Assembly: GCA_051814705.1 (NCBI GenBank)
Contig: JBPWQW010000001.1
Coordinates: forward strand, 496,001 to 560,000
Direction of reading: 5' to 3'
From: Geojedonia sp051814705
GTDB lineage: Bacteria; Bacteroidota; Bacteroidia; Flavobacteriales; Flavobacteriaceae
DNA: 64,000 bases
The notes below the pieces were generated by a model, which ran no database searches, was not told where the DNA came from, and was given only the letters and a program-made list of their open reading frames with translations. This document shows, piece after piece, positions 53,273 to 61,835 of the stretch (position 1 is the first letter of the stretch; the number at the start of each line of letters is the position of its first letter). A program made the translations under genes and the position numbers.

Positions 53273-53971
53273 CTATTTCGCTTTAATGGTTTCGTAGTTT
53301 AGAGGTCCAAAAAAATAGATCTGTCTGACAATCCATTGTTTTCTCGACTGAATATAATTTGAAGCTGGATTTGCTCGATATCTTCTGGGGTTGGGCAATA
53401 TGGCTGCAATTGCTGCTGCCTCGTGTTGTGATAGTCTTGATGCCGGTTTTTTAAACCAGTATTGTGAAGCTGCCTCGGCTCCGTAAACACCATTACCCAT
53501 TTCTATACTGTTTAAATACACTTCCATAATGCGTTCTTTGGACCAGGTCAGTTCTATTAGAAACGTAAAATACGCTTCCAATCCCTTTCGTAACCAATTG
53601 CGCTGTGGCCATAAAAACACATTTTTTGCGGTCTGTTGGCTAATAGTGCTTGCGCCTTTTACGCGACGGCCTTTTTGATTGTTTTCCATCGCCTTTTTTA
53701 TCGCTTCAATATCAAATCCGTGATGATTTAAAAAATTTTGGTCTTCACTACATATGACAGCAAGCTGCAAGTTTTTGGAGATATTATCTATTGAAACCCA
53801 ATCGTGTTTCCAACCATAATTTTTTTCTTGTTTAGGTTGTTCAAAAGTTCTTATAACCATTAAAGGCGTTATGGGTACAGGTAGCCATTTAAATACAATA
53901 ACAAGAGCGATGGATAAAAATATTAACCACAAAAGGCCTTTAAAAATAAATTTGAAGACTTTTTTAATCAT
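53273..53971 (-). CDS. mtgA: Monofunctional biosynthetic peptidoglycan transglycosylase
   Basis: A 232-residue GT51 glycosyltransferase with one N-terminal membrane segment (about 10-28). The catalytic Glu is in CSEDQNFLNHHGFD; GASTISQQTAKNVFLWPQR and EVYLNSIEMGNGVYGAE are the further conserved motifs. It polymerises lipid II. It lies one base after the stop of the FAD oxidoreductase gene. Confidence 0.96.
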   Translation of the reverse strand: MIKKVFKFIFKGLLWLIFLSIALVIVFKWLPVPITPLMVIRTFEQPKQEKNYGWKHDWVSIDNISKNLQLAVICSEDQNFLNHHGFDIEAIKKAMENNQKGRRVKGASTISQQTAKNVFLWPQRNWLRKGLEAYFTFLIELTWSKERIMEVYLNSIEMGNGVYGAEAASQYWFKKPASRLSQHEAAAIAAILPNPRRYRANPASNYIQSRKQWIVRQIYFFGPLNYETIKAK

Positions 53972-53972
53972 A

Positions 53973-55088
53973 TCAATCGATTAATCTCGACAGTTCCTGT
54001 CCAATTAAACTCCCAATGGCAACACCCATTCCTCCCAATCTAACACCGCAAAAAACATGATTTGAAATCTGTTTGACAATAGCTTTCTTTTGGTTTCCAA
54101 CGCCCATAATTCCACTCCATCGGTGATCAATTTCAAATGGTGTTGTTGGTAATATAATCGTTTTTAATAGATCTTCAAGTTTATTTTGAATGCGTTCTGT
54201 TAGAGACATGTCAGTAGTCTCTTCAGCTTTAAAATCAAGGTTTCGCCCACCACCAAAGAGAATTCTGTCATCAATATTTCTAAAATAATAAAAGCCTTTG
54301 TCTAAATGGAAGGTTCCTTTTAGATGAAGATTTTTTATGGGTTTTGTTATCAATACTTGGGCTCTGGCTGGTTTTACCTCCTCCTCCAATAATTGGCGTG
54401 CAAAACCATTGGTGGCAATCAATAATTTTGAGGTATTAAATTCAAAGTGATCCGTTTTTACGGTTACCGAACCTTTATTTTCTGAAAAGGATTCAACATT
54501 AATATTGTTAAGTATTTTAATCCCTTTCGATTGAACCTTTAATAGTAACGTCTCCATCATCTTGCCCGTATCGATTTGGCCTTCAAATTGATTATAGACG
54601 TACTGATTATTAATATTTTGAAATTGAAGCTGATTGGGTTTAAATAAAAACACCTCGTTATGAAAAATTGGTTTTAATAACGAGTTTATCGTTTCTCTTT
54701 TTGAAAGACAGGTTTCAAAAAGTGTTTCATCATTTTTGTCAAACAACTCATATCCTCCAAACTGTTGGTAATTTATGGCTTTGTCTCCCAACATCGTCCT
54801 GAGGATTTGCAACCCGTTTACACGTTTTTCAATTAATTGTAAAACCTCATCTTCTGTATGTGAATTTAAATCTTCAATAATTTCACTTAAACTCCCAAAA
54901 CATGCAAATCCAGCATTTTTTGTGCTTGCGCCCTGAGGTAACATGCCCCTTTCCAAAACAAGAATATTAGCTTTTGGAAAGCGCTCTTTTAAATCTAGTG
55001 CACAATTTAAGCCCACAATCCCACTGCCAACAATGGTGTAATCAACGTTGGTAAACCAAGATTTTATTTCCCAATAGGATAGATTCAA
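53973..55088 (-). CDS. FAD-dependent oxidoreductase (DAO family)
   Basis: A 371-residue D-amino-acid-oxidase-fold flavoprotein. The dinucleotide motif VGSGIVGLNCALDL is at about 21-34; RGMLPQGASTKNAG follows; the C-terminal RLGGMGVAIGSLIGQEL closes the FAD site. The substrate is unknown, amines are likely. The first available start is a TTG at 55088, because an in-frame stop lies four codons before it. Directly upstream of mtgA. Confidence 0.88.
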   Translation of the reverse strand: MNLSYWEIKSWFTNVDYTIVGSGIVGLNCALDLKERFPKANILVLERGMLPQGASTKNAGFACFGSLSEIIEDLNSHTEDEVLQLIEKRVNGLQILRTMLGDKAINYQQFGGYELFDKNDETLFETCLSKRETINSLLKPIFHNEVFLFKPNQLQFQNINNQYVYNQFEGQIDTGKMMETLLLKVQSKGIKILNNINVESFSENKGSVTVKTDHFEFNTSKLLIATNGFARQLLEEEVKPARAQVLITKPIKNLHLKGTFHLDKGFYYFRNIDDRILFGGGRNLDFKAEETTDMSLTERIQNKLEDLLKTIILPTTPFEIDHRWSGIMGVGNQKKAIVKQISNHVFCGVRLGGMGVAIGSLIGQELSRLID

Positions 55089-55160
55089 GTACGATAAGCT
55101 TTAGTATGAGTAAAAATAGTGATTTTGATATGACTTTGGGGAAATTAAAATGGTCTTAAA

Positions 55161-55196
55161 AAAAACTCCGTTCAGATAGTTATCTGGACGGAGTTT
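55161..55196 (-). terminator. Terminator of the accB-accC genes
   Basis: AAACTCCG, then TCAGATA/TATCTGG, CGGAGTTT: a long hairpin with T-run after the accC stop on the minus strand. Confidence 0.8.
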
Positions 55197-55201
55197 ATAT
55201 T

Positions 55202-56554
55202 TTATTCTTCAACTTCTGGTTCCATTTTAAAGTCTTCCATAAACTTGGTAGTATAGTTTCCTGCCAAATAATCTGGATGTTCCATAAGCTGCCTATGAAA
55301 TGGGATAGTGGTTTTTACACCCTCAATTACAAACTCATCTAAAGCGCGTTTCATTTTGTTGATGGCTTCTTCTCGTGTTTGAGCTGTAGTAATCAATTTA
55401 GCAATCATGGAGTCATAGTTTGGGGGAATAGAATACCCAGCATAAACATGGGTGTCTAAACGGACGCCATGACCACCAGGCGCATGAAGTGTTGTGATTC
55501 TTCCCGGTGATGGGCGGAAATCATTAAAAGGGTCTTCAGCGTTAATTCTGCATTCTATAGCGTGTAATTTTGGTAAATAGTTTTTACCCGAAATCGGCAC
55601 ACCCGCTGCTACAAGGATTTGTTCGCGTATTAGATCGAAATCGATAACTTGTTCCGTAATCGGGTGCTCCACTTGAATACGAGTATTCATCTCCATGAAG
55701 TAGAAATTTCGGTGTTTATCTACCAAGAATTCAATAGTACCAGCTCCTTCATATTTTATATATTCCGCCGCCTTCACCGCCGCGTCACCCATTTTCTGGC
55801 GTAACTCATCGGTCATAAATGGAGAAGGTGTTTCTTCTGTTAATTTTTGATGACGACGTTGTATTGAACAATCTCGTTCTGAAAGATGGCAGGCCTTTCC
55901 TGTTGAATCTCCAACTATTTGTATTTCGATATGGCGTGGCTCTTCAATAAGTTTTTCCATATACATATCGTCATTCCCAAATGCTGCTTTGGATTCATAT
56001 CGTGCCGAATCCCAGCAATCTCTCAATTTTTCTGGTTTCCAAACCGCGCGCATACCTTTACCACCTCCTCCAGCTGTTGCTTTAAGCATAACAGGATATC
56101 CTATTTTCTTTGCGACTTTCTCACATTCTTCAAAACTAGAAATGATTCCATCACTTCCAGGAACACATGGCACACCTGCAGACTTCATGGTGGATTTGGC
56201 AGAAGCCTTATCACCCATTTTTGAAATCATTTCTGCTGAAGCGCCAATAAATTTAATTCCGTGCTCTTCACATATTTTTGAAAATTTTGCATTTTCAGAC
56301 AAGAAGCCATAGCCAGGATGAATGGCATCTGCATTGGTAATTTCAACCGCAGATATAATGCTAGACATTTTTAAATAGGATTCACTACTTGGTGGGGGCC
56401 CAATACAAACGGCCTCGTCGGCAAATTTAACATGAAGACTATCCGCATCAACAGTAGAATAAACCGCTACCGTTTTAATGCCCATTTCTTTACAAGTTCT
56501 AATAACACGTAGTGCTATTTCTCCTCTATTGGCAATCAATATTTTTTTAAACAT
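55202..56554 (-). CDS. accC: Acetyl-CoA carboxylase, biotin carboxylase subunit
   Basis: A 450-residue ATP-grasp enzyme that carboxylates the biotin on AccB. N-terminus MFKKILIANRGEIALRVIRT; the glycine-rich ATP loop is KATAGGGGKGMRAV; the catalytic region is MEMNTRIQVEHPITEQV. Downstream of accB by 76 bases. Confidence 0.97.
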   Translation of the reverse strand: MFKKILIANRGEIALRVIRTCKEMGIKTVAVYSTVDADSLHVKFADEAVCIGPPPSSESYLKMSSIISAVEITNADAIHPGYGFLSENAKFSKICEEHGIKFIGASAEMISKMGDKASAKSTMKSAGVPCVPGSDGIISSFEECEKVAKKIGYPVMLKATAGGGGKGMRAVWKPEKLRDCWDSARYESKAAFGNDDMYMEKLIEEPRHIEIQIVGDSTGKACHLSERDCSIQRRHQKLTEETPSPFMTDELRQKMGDAAVKAAEYIKYEGAGTIEFLVDKHRNFYFMEMNTRIQVEHPITEQVIDFDLIREQILVAAGVPISGKNYLPKLHAIECRINAEDPFNDFRPSPGRITTLHAPGGHGVRLDTHVYAGYSIPPNYDSMIAKLITTAQTREEAINKMKRALDEFVIEGVKTTIPFHRQLMEHPDYLAGNYTTKFMEDFKMEPEVEE

Positions 56555-56630
56555 ACCTATATAAATTTTAAAATCTCAAATTCAAAAGCTCAATCTATCT
56601 AGATTGGTTGTTTAGAATTTTAAAATTTGC

Positions 56631-57113
56631 TTATGATGGATCTACTAAAAATAAAGGTTGATCAAATTCTACAGGAGAAGAATCGTCAACCAATATCTTA
56701 ACGATTTTACCTGAAATTTCAGATTCAATTTCGTTAAACAACTTCATGGCTTCAATTACACATAAGACATCGCCTTCTTTTATAGTGCTTCCAACCTCAA
56801 TAAAAACAGGTTTGTCTGGAGAAGGTTTGCGATAGAATGTGCCAATAATTGGTGACTTTACGGTAATATATTTCGAATTCTCATCATTTGATGGTGCTGG
56901 TGTTGCAATAGGAGTGTCGGACACAGATGCGACTGGTGCTTGTGCCATCATTGGAGCTCCCGATGGGATTTGCTGAACATATGTTATAGCCTCTCCATGA
57001 CTTTCACCACCCGTCTTAATGGTAATCTTAATGTCGTCCATTTCTAATTTAACCTCACTTGCACCCGATTTGGCTACAAACTTGATTAGGTTTTGAATTT
57101 CCTTAATATCCAT
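56631..57113 (-). CDS. accB: Acetyl-CoA carboxylase, biotin carboxyl carrier protein
   Basis: A 160-residue carrier. The biotinylated Lys is in VIEAMKLFNEIESE at about residue 126. A Pro/Ala-rich linker (about 45-80) joins the N-terminal part to the C-terminal biotinyl domain. Order fabH-accB-accC on the minus strand, all of fatty acid initiation. Confidence 0.97.
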   Translation of the reverse strand: MDIKEIQNLIKFVAKSGASEVKLEMDDIKITIKTGGESHGEAITYVQQIPSGAPMMAQAPVASVSDTPIATPAPSNDENSKYITVKSPIIGTFYRKPSPDKPVFIEVGSTIKEGDVLCVIEAMKLFNEIESEISGKIVKILVDDSSPVEFDQPLFLVDPS

Positions 57114-57156
57114 AATAATTAGATTAGTTAAATAATTTAGTTAGTTAAATCTTTCG

Positions 57157-58152
57157 TTAGGAATTATACGCCCATGTCAAATAAATCGATCCCCAGGCAA
57201 ATCCTCCACCAAAAGCGGCAAAAATTAATTTATCCCCTTTTTTTAATTGTTTTTCATAGTCATATAAAAGTAACGGTAAAGTAGCAGATGTCGTATTGCC
57301 ATACTTTTGAATATTCATCATTACTTTTTCTTCTTCAAGTTGAATCCTACTAGCGGTGGCTTCAATAATTCGTTTGTTTGCTTGGTGTGCCACAAGCCAA
57401 GCTATGTCTTTTTTGGTTAGATTATTTCTTTCCAATATCTTTTCGGCAACATCAGCCATATTGTAAACTGCATTTTTAAAAACCGTTTTTCCCTCTTGAA
57501 ACACAAAATGCTTGCCTTCTTGAATGGCTTCAACAGTTGAGGGGTATGATGAGCCCCCGTAAGTGGCTTGCAAAAACTCTCTTCCATCTCCATCACTTCT
57601 TAAGTATTCGTCTTGCAATCCAATTCCTTCATGATTAGGTTCGAACAAAACAGCCCCTGCTCCATCTCCAAAAATAATACATGTTGCCCTGTCTTTATAG
57701 TTTATCATTGAGGAATTTTTATCTGCCCCAATAAGCAAGACATTTTTATATTTACCAGACTCGATATATCTAGCCGCTACAGACATGCCAAACAAAAAGC
57801 TAGAACAGGCTGCCTCCAAATCAAAAGAAAAGGCATTTACTGCACCAATATTAGAGGCAGTAAAAGCTGCGGTAGAGGCAGCTTTCATGTCTGGAGTTGC
57901 AGTTGCAACAATTACTAATTCTATATCTTTGGGGTCAATTCCTTTTTTCTGGATCAGGTCTTTTGCGGCATTAATAGCTAAAAAGGAGGTGCCCTTGCCT
58001 TCTCCTTTTAAAATTCTTCGTTCTTTAATTCCAGTTCTGGTTGTGATCCATTCGTCGTTGGTTTCAACCATTGTTTCCAAAATCTGATTTGTCAACACGA
58101 AGTCAGGCACGTAGCCCCCTACGGCGGTGATTGCTGCAGTGATTTTACCCAT
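57157..58152 (-). CDS. fabH: 3-oxoacyl-[ACP] synthase III
   Basis: A 331-residue initiating condensing enzyme of fatty acid synthesis. Cys in EAACSSFLFG (about 113), His in AWLVAHQANKRII and Asn in YGNTTSATLPL form the active site. An inverted repeat upstream may be an operator. The gene precedes accB by 43 bases. Confidence 0.96.
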   Translation of the reverse strand: MGKITAAITAVGGYVPDFVLTNQILETMVETNDEWITTRTGIKERRILKGEGKGTSFLAINAAKDLIQKKGIDPKDIELVIVATATPDMKAASTAAFTASNIGAVNAFSFDLEAACSSFLFGMSVAARYIESGKYKNVLLIGADKNSSMINYKDRATCIIFGDGAGAVLFEPNHEGIGLQDEYLRSDGDGREFLQATYGGSSYPSTVEAIQEGKHFVFQEGKTVFKNAVYNMADVAEKILERNNLTKKDIAWLVAHQANKRIIEATASRIQLEEEKVMMNIQKYGNTTSATLPLLLYDYEKQLKKGDKLIFAAFGGGFAWGSIYLTWAYNS

Positions 58153-58198
58153 TTATGCTATTAGTTTTTACAAAAAAGTAACGAAAAACCGTCAAAAC

Positions 58199-58224
58199 TC
58201 AGTAAATAATAATGAATTTACTGA
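58199..58224. promoter_or_regulatory. Perfect inverted repeat upstream of fabH, possible operator
   Basis: TCAGTAAAT at 58199-58207 and ATTTACTGA at 58216-58224, 9-bp arms with an 8-base spacer. It lies 47 bases upstream of the fabH ATG, in the promoter region, and has no T-run. It fits a dimeric regulator site; the regulator is not in the window. Confidence 0.4.
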
Positions 58225-58283
58225 ATTTTGTTTAAATTTCGTGCAAATTAAGTTGTTTTTAAGACTTTGAGAAATTAATCATA

Positions 58284-58311
58284 AAAAAACGCTCATTAAT
58301 GAGCGTTTTTC
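58284..58311. terminator. Terminator between rpmF and fabH
   Basis: A perfect palindrome AAAAACGCTCATT/AATGAGCGTTTTT, suited to ending the pdxA-DUF177-rpmF transcript. Confidence 0.8.
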
Positions 58312-58329
58312 TATATGCGTGCATAATAT

Positions 58330-58533
58330 TTATGCTAAATTTTCTGTTTTTTCCAAATTGTCTATCAACACTTGGCCTCTATAATATAGTTTGCCTTCAT
58401 GCCAATGTGCTCTATGGTAAAGATGTGCCTCTCCTGTAGTTGGACATGTTGCTATTTGAGATACTGAAGCTTTGTAGTGAGTTCTTCTTTTATCTCTTCT
58501 GGTCTTAGATGTTTTTCTTTTTGGATGTGCCAT
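58330..58533 (-). CDS. rpmF: 50S ribosomal protein L32
   Basis: A 67-residue protein that starts MAHPKRKTSKTRRDKRRTHY. This form has one Cys (ATCPTTG) in place of the zinc-binding Cys set of some L32. It follows the DUF177 gene by 6 bases, the common rpmF arrangement. Confidence 0.96.
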   Translation of the reverse strand: MAHPKRKTSKTRRDKRRTHYKASVSQIATCPTTGEAHLYHRAHWHEGKLYYRGQVLIDNLEKTENLA

Positions 58534-58539
58534 TATATG

Positions 58540-59082
58540 TTATTTATCCGTTAATAGTTTTTTTAATGTATTCCATCGAGGATCAATTTCCTCGTCTGTT
58601 TTTTCTTTATCTTGAGTCCCCTTGGGGCTTAATTCTTCTAGTTTTTTAAGTATGTCTGATTGTAATGTACCATCTTTAACTCCTGGATGAATCCGTTTAG
58701 TAGGAACAGATAATACGATCAATTCATATATATACTGTGCTACATTAACTTCGTATTCACTATGAGGAATGATAAGTATGTCATCAAGTTCATCATTATA
58801 ATCTTCTCCAAACTTTACTACCAAATCAAAGGTTGCCTTTATTTTTTGGTCGTAAGGCTCGTTAGAGATGTCACAATTAACATTTACAGTTCCCGAAATC
58901 TTAAAGTTAAGCTCTAACAGCGTTGTTTTTTTTTCAAAAATTAAATGCGTTGTAACATTTACATCATTAAAATCATCATACTCGAAATATTCAAAGAACG
59001 CTTTATTAATTTGATAATCAAAATGATGCTTGCCTAATTTTAAACCTATAAACGGTATGATAAACTCTTTTAGGGGCTTCAT
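58540..59082 (-). CDS. DUF177 (YceD-like) protein, partner of rpmF
   Basis: A 180-residue protein of the DUF177 family, which in bacteria is encoded directly before rpmF; the homologue has been linked to 23S rRNA processing. Start chosen at 59082 (MKPLKEFIIPFIGLKLGKH), the conserved N-terminus, rather than at 59148, whose extra residues are hydrophobic and not conserved. The C-terminal ends IDPRWNTLKKLL, typical of the family. Confidence 0.9.
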   Translation of the reverse strand: MKPLKEFIIPFIGLKLGKHHFDYQINKAFFEYFEYDDFNDVNVTTHLIFEKKTTLLELNFKISGTVNVNCDISNEPYDQKIKATFDLVVKFGEDYNDELDDILIIPHSEYEVNVAQYIYELIVLSVPTKRIHPGVKDGTLQSDILKKLEELSPKGTQDKEKTDEEIDPRWNTLKKLLTDK

Positions 59083-59154
59083 GCTCACATTCATTTTGAG
59101 CCTGCAAATATATAAATTATATATATATATTATAGTCTTCTTTAACAAAAATGT

Positions 59155-60201
59155 TTATGATTTTTTTGAAGCCTTTTTGAGAGGGTTTTTTGAAATCACA
59201 CTATATTCATTCCTGTTATTGTAAATTTTAATCGCCATGAAAACAGCCTCTTTAAAGGAGCTTTCATCAGCTTGCCCTTTACCTGCAATATCATAAGCAG
59301 TGCCGTGATCGGGAGAAGTTCTAACTTTATTAAGCCCAGCTGTATAGTTAACTCCTTGACCAAATGTGATTGTTTTAAATGGTATCAAGCCTTGATCGTG
59401 GTATGAAGCTACAACGGCATCAAAATTTTTATAATTATTAGATCCAAAAAAACTATCGGCAGAATATGGCCCGTACACCAATTTACCAGACTCTCTAATT
59501 TTAGCTAAGGTTGGTCGCAAGACTTCGTCATCTTCTTTACCAATAACCCCATTATCCCCGGCATGAGGGTTAATTCCTAAAACAGCTATTTTTGGTTTAT
59601 TGATTTTGAAGTCTGCAACTAAAGACTTATAGATCGTTTCAATTTTTCCGATAATAAGCTGCTCTGTTATCTGTTGTGGTGCTTCTTTTACAGGGACATG
59701 ATCGGTTAGCAATCCTACTTTCAACTCGTCAGTTACCATAAACATTAAACTATTGCCACCTAAAGCTTTCGCTAAATAATCGGTATGACCTGGGAAATTA
59801 AATGAGTTGGATTGGATGTTGTGTTTATTGATGGGGGCTGTAACCAAAACATCAACAAGGCCTTGCTTTAGTTTTTGTGTTGCAGCTTCTAACGATTTGA
59901 CCGCATAAGCACCAATAGCAAGATCCTCTTTCCCAAATTCTATAGAAACATTTTCTTTCCAAACATTAAATACATTTATTTTGCTATCAACAATAGAGTC
60001 TCCATCATTTATGCCGTGAAAATTAATCTCACTCTTAAAGTGTTTTTTGAAAAACGACATGGTTTTAATAGATGCGAAAATTACAGGAGTGCAAAATTCA
60101 AGCATACGTGAGTCCTCAAAAGTCTTAAAAATAATCTCTGCTCCTATCCCGTTTAAGTCACCAACAGAAATTCCGACTTTAATTTTTTCTTCTTTTTTCA
60201 T
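59155..60201 (-). CDS. pdxA: 4-hydroxythreonine-4-phosphate dehydrogenase
   Basis: A 348-residue enzyme of pyridoxal phosphate synthesis. Start chosen at 60201 (MKKEEKIKVGISVGDLNGIG), because a promoter box at 60237-60244 puts the transcript start near 60232. Metal-binding His and Asp motifs: FPGHTDYLA, INPHAGDNGVIGKEDDEV and ASYHDQGLIPFK. DUF177 follows after 72 bases. Confidence 0.95.
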   Translation of the reverse strand: MKKEEKIKVGISVGDLNGIGAEIIFKTFEDSRMLEFCTPVIFASIKTMSFFKKHFKSEINFHGINDGDSIVDSKINVFNVWKENVSIEFGKEDLAIGAYAVKSLEAATQKLKQGLVDVLVTAPINKHNIQSNSFNFPGHTDYLAKALGGNSLMFMVTDELKVGLLTDHVPVKEAPQQITEQLIIGKIETIYKSLVADFKINKPKIAVLGINPHAGDNGVIGKEDDEVLRPTLAKIRESGKLVYGPYSADSFFGSNNYKNFDAVVASYHDQGLIPFKTITFGQGVNYTAGLNKVRTSPDHGTAYDIAGKGQADESSFKEAVFMAIKIYNNRNEYSVISKNPLKKASKKS

Positions 60202-60236
60202 TAATATGCTTTCTTTTGTGTGTAATTTTATCATTG

Positions 60237-60244
60237 CAAATTTA
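60237..60244 (-). promoter_or_regulatory. Promoter -7 box of pdxA
   Basis: TAAATTTG on the minus strand fits TAnnTTTG and supports the start at 60201. Confidence 0.5.
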
Positions 60245-60261
60245 ACCAATTATTTGTCATT

Positions 60262-60852
60262 ATGTTTACGGGTATTATTGAAGATTTAGGAGTGGTTACT
60301 CATTTAAAACAGGAGGGCGGTAATTTGTCCATAACGATTAAAAGTAAAATTAGTCCTGAATTAAAAATCGACCAAAGCGTAGCTCACAACGGTGTATGTC
60401 TTACCGTTACGGGTATTATTAATAATGAATATACGGTTATAGCAATCAAAGAGACCTTGAGTAAAACTAACTTAAACGCTTTGCAATTGGGCGATGAAGT
60501 AAATCTAGAACGGGCCATGAAGTTAGGTGATCGGCTAGACGGCCATATTGTTCAGGGCCATATTGACCAAGTCGGTGTTTGTAAGTCTATTTTAAATGAA
60601 AATGGTAGCTGGGTTTATAAGTTTGAGTATGACAGTTCCGCTAAAAACATGACCATTGAAAAAGGATCGATTACTATTAATGGGGTCAGTTTAACGGTCG
60701 TAGATTCTGGTGTCAACAGCTTTAAGGTTGCCATTATTCCTTATACTTTTGAGCATACAAATTTTAAATGGATAAAGGAAGGAACTATGGTAAACCTTGA
60801 GTTTGACGTCTTGGGAAAATATATTCAAAAACTTTATGAGTCCAGAATTTAA
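60262..60852 (+). CDS. ribE: Riboflavin synthase, alpha chain
   Basis: A 196-residue enzyme that forms riboflavin from two lumazines. MFTGIIEDLGVV is the family's N-terminus. It has two lumazine-binding repeats, each with the NGV(C/S)LTV element (NGVCLTV near 43, INGVSLTVV near 140). Divergent from pdxA, with no flavin riboswitch seen in the 60-base gap. Its stop is adjacent to the stop of the next, convergent gene. Confidence 0.96.
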   Translation: MFTGIIEDLGVVTHLKQEGGNLSITIKSKISPELKIDQSVAHNGVCLTVTGIINNEYTVIAIKETLSKTNLNALQLGDEVNLERAMKLGDRLDGHIVQGHIDQVGVCKSILNENGSWVYKFEYDSSAKNMTIEKGSITINGVSLTVVDSGVNSFKVAIIPYTFEHTNFKWIKEGTMVNLEFDVLGKYIQKLYESRI

Positions 60853-61065
60853 TTACTTCATCTTGTTCCTAGCTCCGTAAAATAGAGCCGCCAACATTAA
60901 AACGGGAATTGCTCCGTCAATTGGCAACCCTGGTGGTGGTGGTGGTGGTTCCATAGGAGTGGGTGGTGGCAACGTTTTACCGTCACCCGGTCTTTGAGCA
61001 TAGCATACAAAACTTATTAATACAAATAAGATTGAGGCAAAATATTTCTTGTTCTGTATTCTCAT
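60853..61065 (-). CDS. Small secreted protein with a PID-CTERM-like sorting tail
   Basis: A 70-residue protein: signal peptide (KKYFASILFVLISFVCYAQ), a Pro-rich spacer (TLPPPTPMEPPPPPPG), then LPIDGAIPVLMLAALFYGA and a short basic end RNKMK. A PID motif, one hydrophobic helix and basic end is the layout of the Bacteroidota PID-CTERM sorting signals, by analogy with the exosortase substrates. Almost nothing is left of a mature domain. Function unknown. The gene directly abuts the ribE stop. Confidence 0.75.
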   Translation of the reverse strand: MRIQNKKYFASILFVLISFVCYAQRPGDGKTLPPPTPMEPPPPPPGLPIDGAIPVLMLAALFYGARNKMK

Positions 61066-61835
61066 TTAACCCTTATAGCATAAAAAAGTCAATAAAACCC
61101 ATGTTTATTAGCTGAGAAATTTAAATTAAGCTGTCAACAAAAATTTTTATGATCTCTTACGAACATTAATTACAATCTGTAAAACTCAATTTATAAAACA
61201 ATATTGTTATAATATATCCTTAAGATTTATTTGTAAAAGTATAAAAAAAAGCGAGCCTTCAAAATAAAAAAGCACAAAAACATCTTTTAAATGCAATAAT
61301 AATCGATGAAATGCGTTTTATACGACTCACACTTCATTTAGCCACATTTTCAAAGATATCGGATTTTGCGTTAAAAAAATCACAAATTAAGATTAATTAT
61401 ACCAAGCCCTAATGAATATTATTGAGGATGACTTACCAAAGTTAAAGAAAGATTATCCTCCTATCTAAAAAACACGTTTAAAGCGGTATTTAATTGGTCA
61501 AACAAATTAAATAGTAGTATTGAAATTGAATCTAAAAACAAATCAGCTGGCAATAACACGTCATAATTTTCTAACATTATGAAGGAGATAAAAGCGAAAA
61601 ACCTTTCAATTTCTTGAAAGATTAGTTTTTAATTGTGGTCCCACTTGCTTTTGTCTGCTTTTTGTGACACTTTATTAGAACACATACTGCCGCTATTTGC
61701 TTTATTTACTTCACTTTATAGAATATTATTATAAATATTATATATTTGAATTTAGAACCATTCATCTGCATGTTGTTATTTTTTTAATCCTATGGAAATA
61801 ACCAATGCATCTAATTAGACCCCAACGATTTTTAA
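61066..61835. other. 770-bp gap, AT-rich, no convincing gene
   Basis: No ORF of useful length, tRNA or repeat was found on either strand. A short ORF at 61412-61468 (18 codons, MNIIEDDLPKLKKDYPPI) and scattered open stretches after it (about 61470-61565) look like remnants of a decayed gene, but I cannot name one. A promoter box for the next gene lies at 61741-61748. Confidence 0.55.
61741..61748 (+). promoter_or_regulatory. Promoter -7 box of the DUF6377 regulator
   Basis: TATATTTG, exact TAnnTTTG, giving a 5' leader of about 85 bases. Confidence 0.45.
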
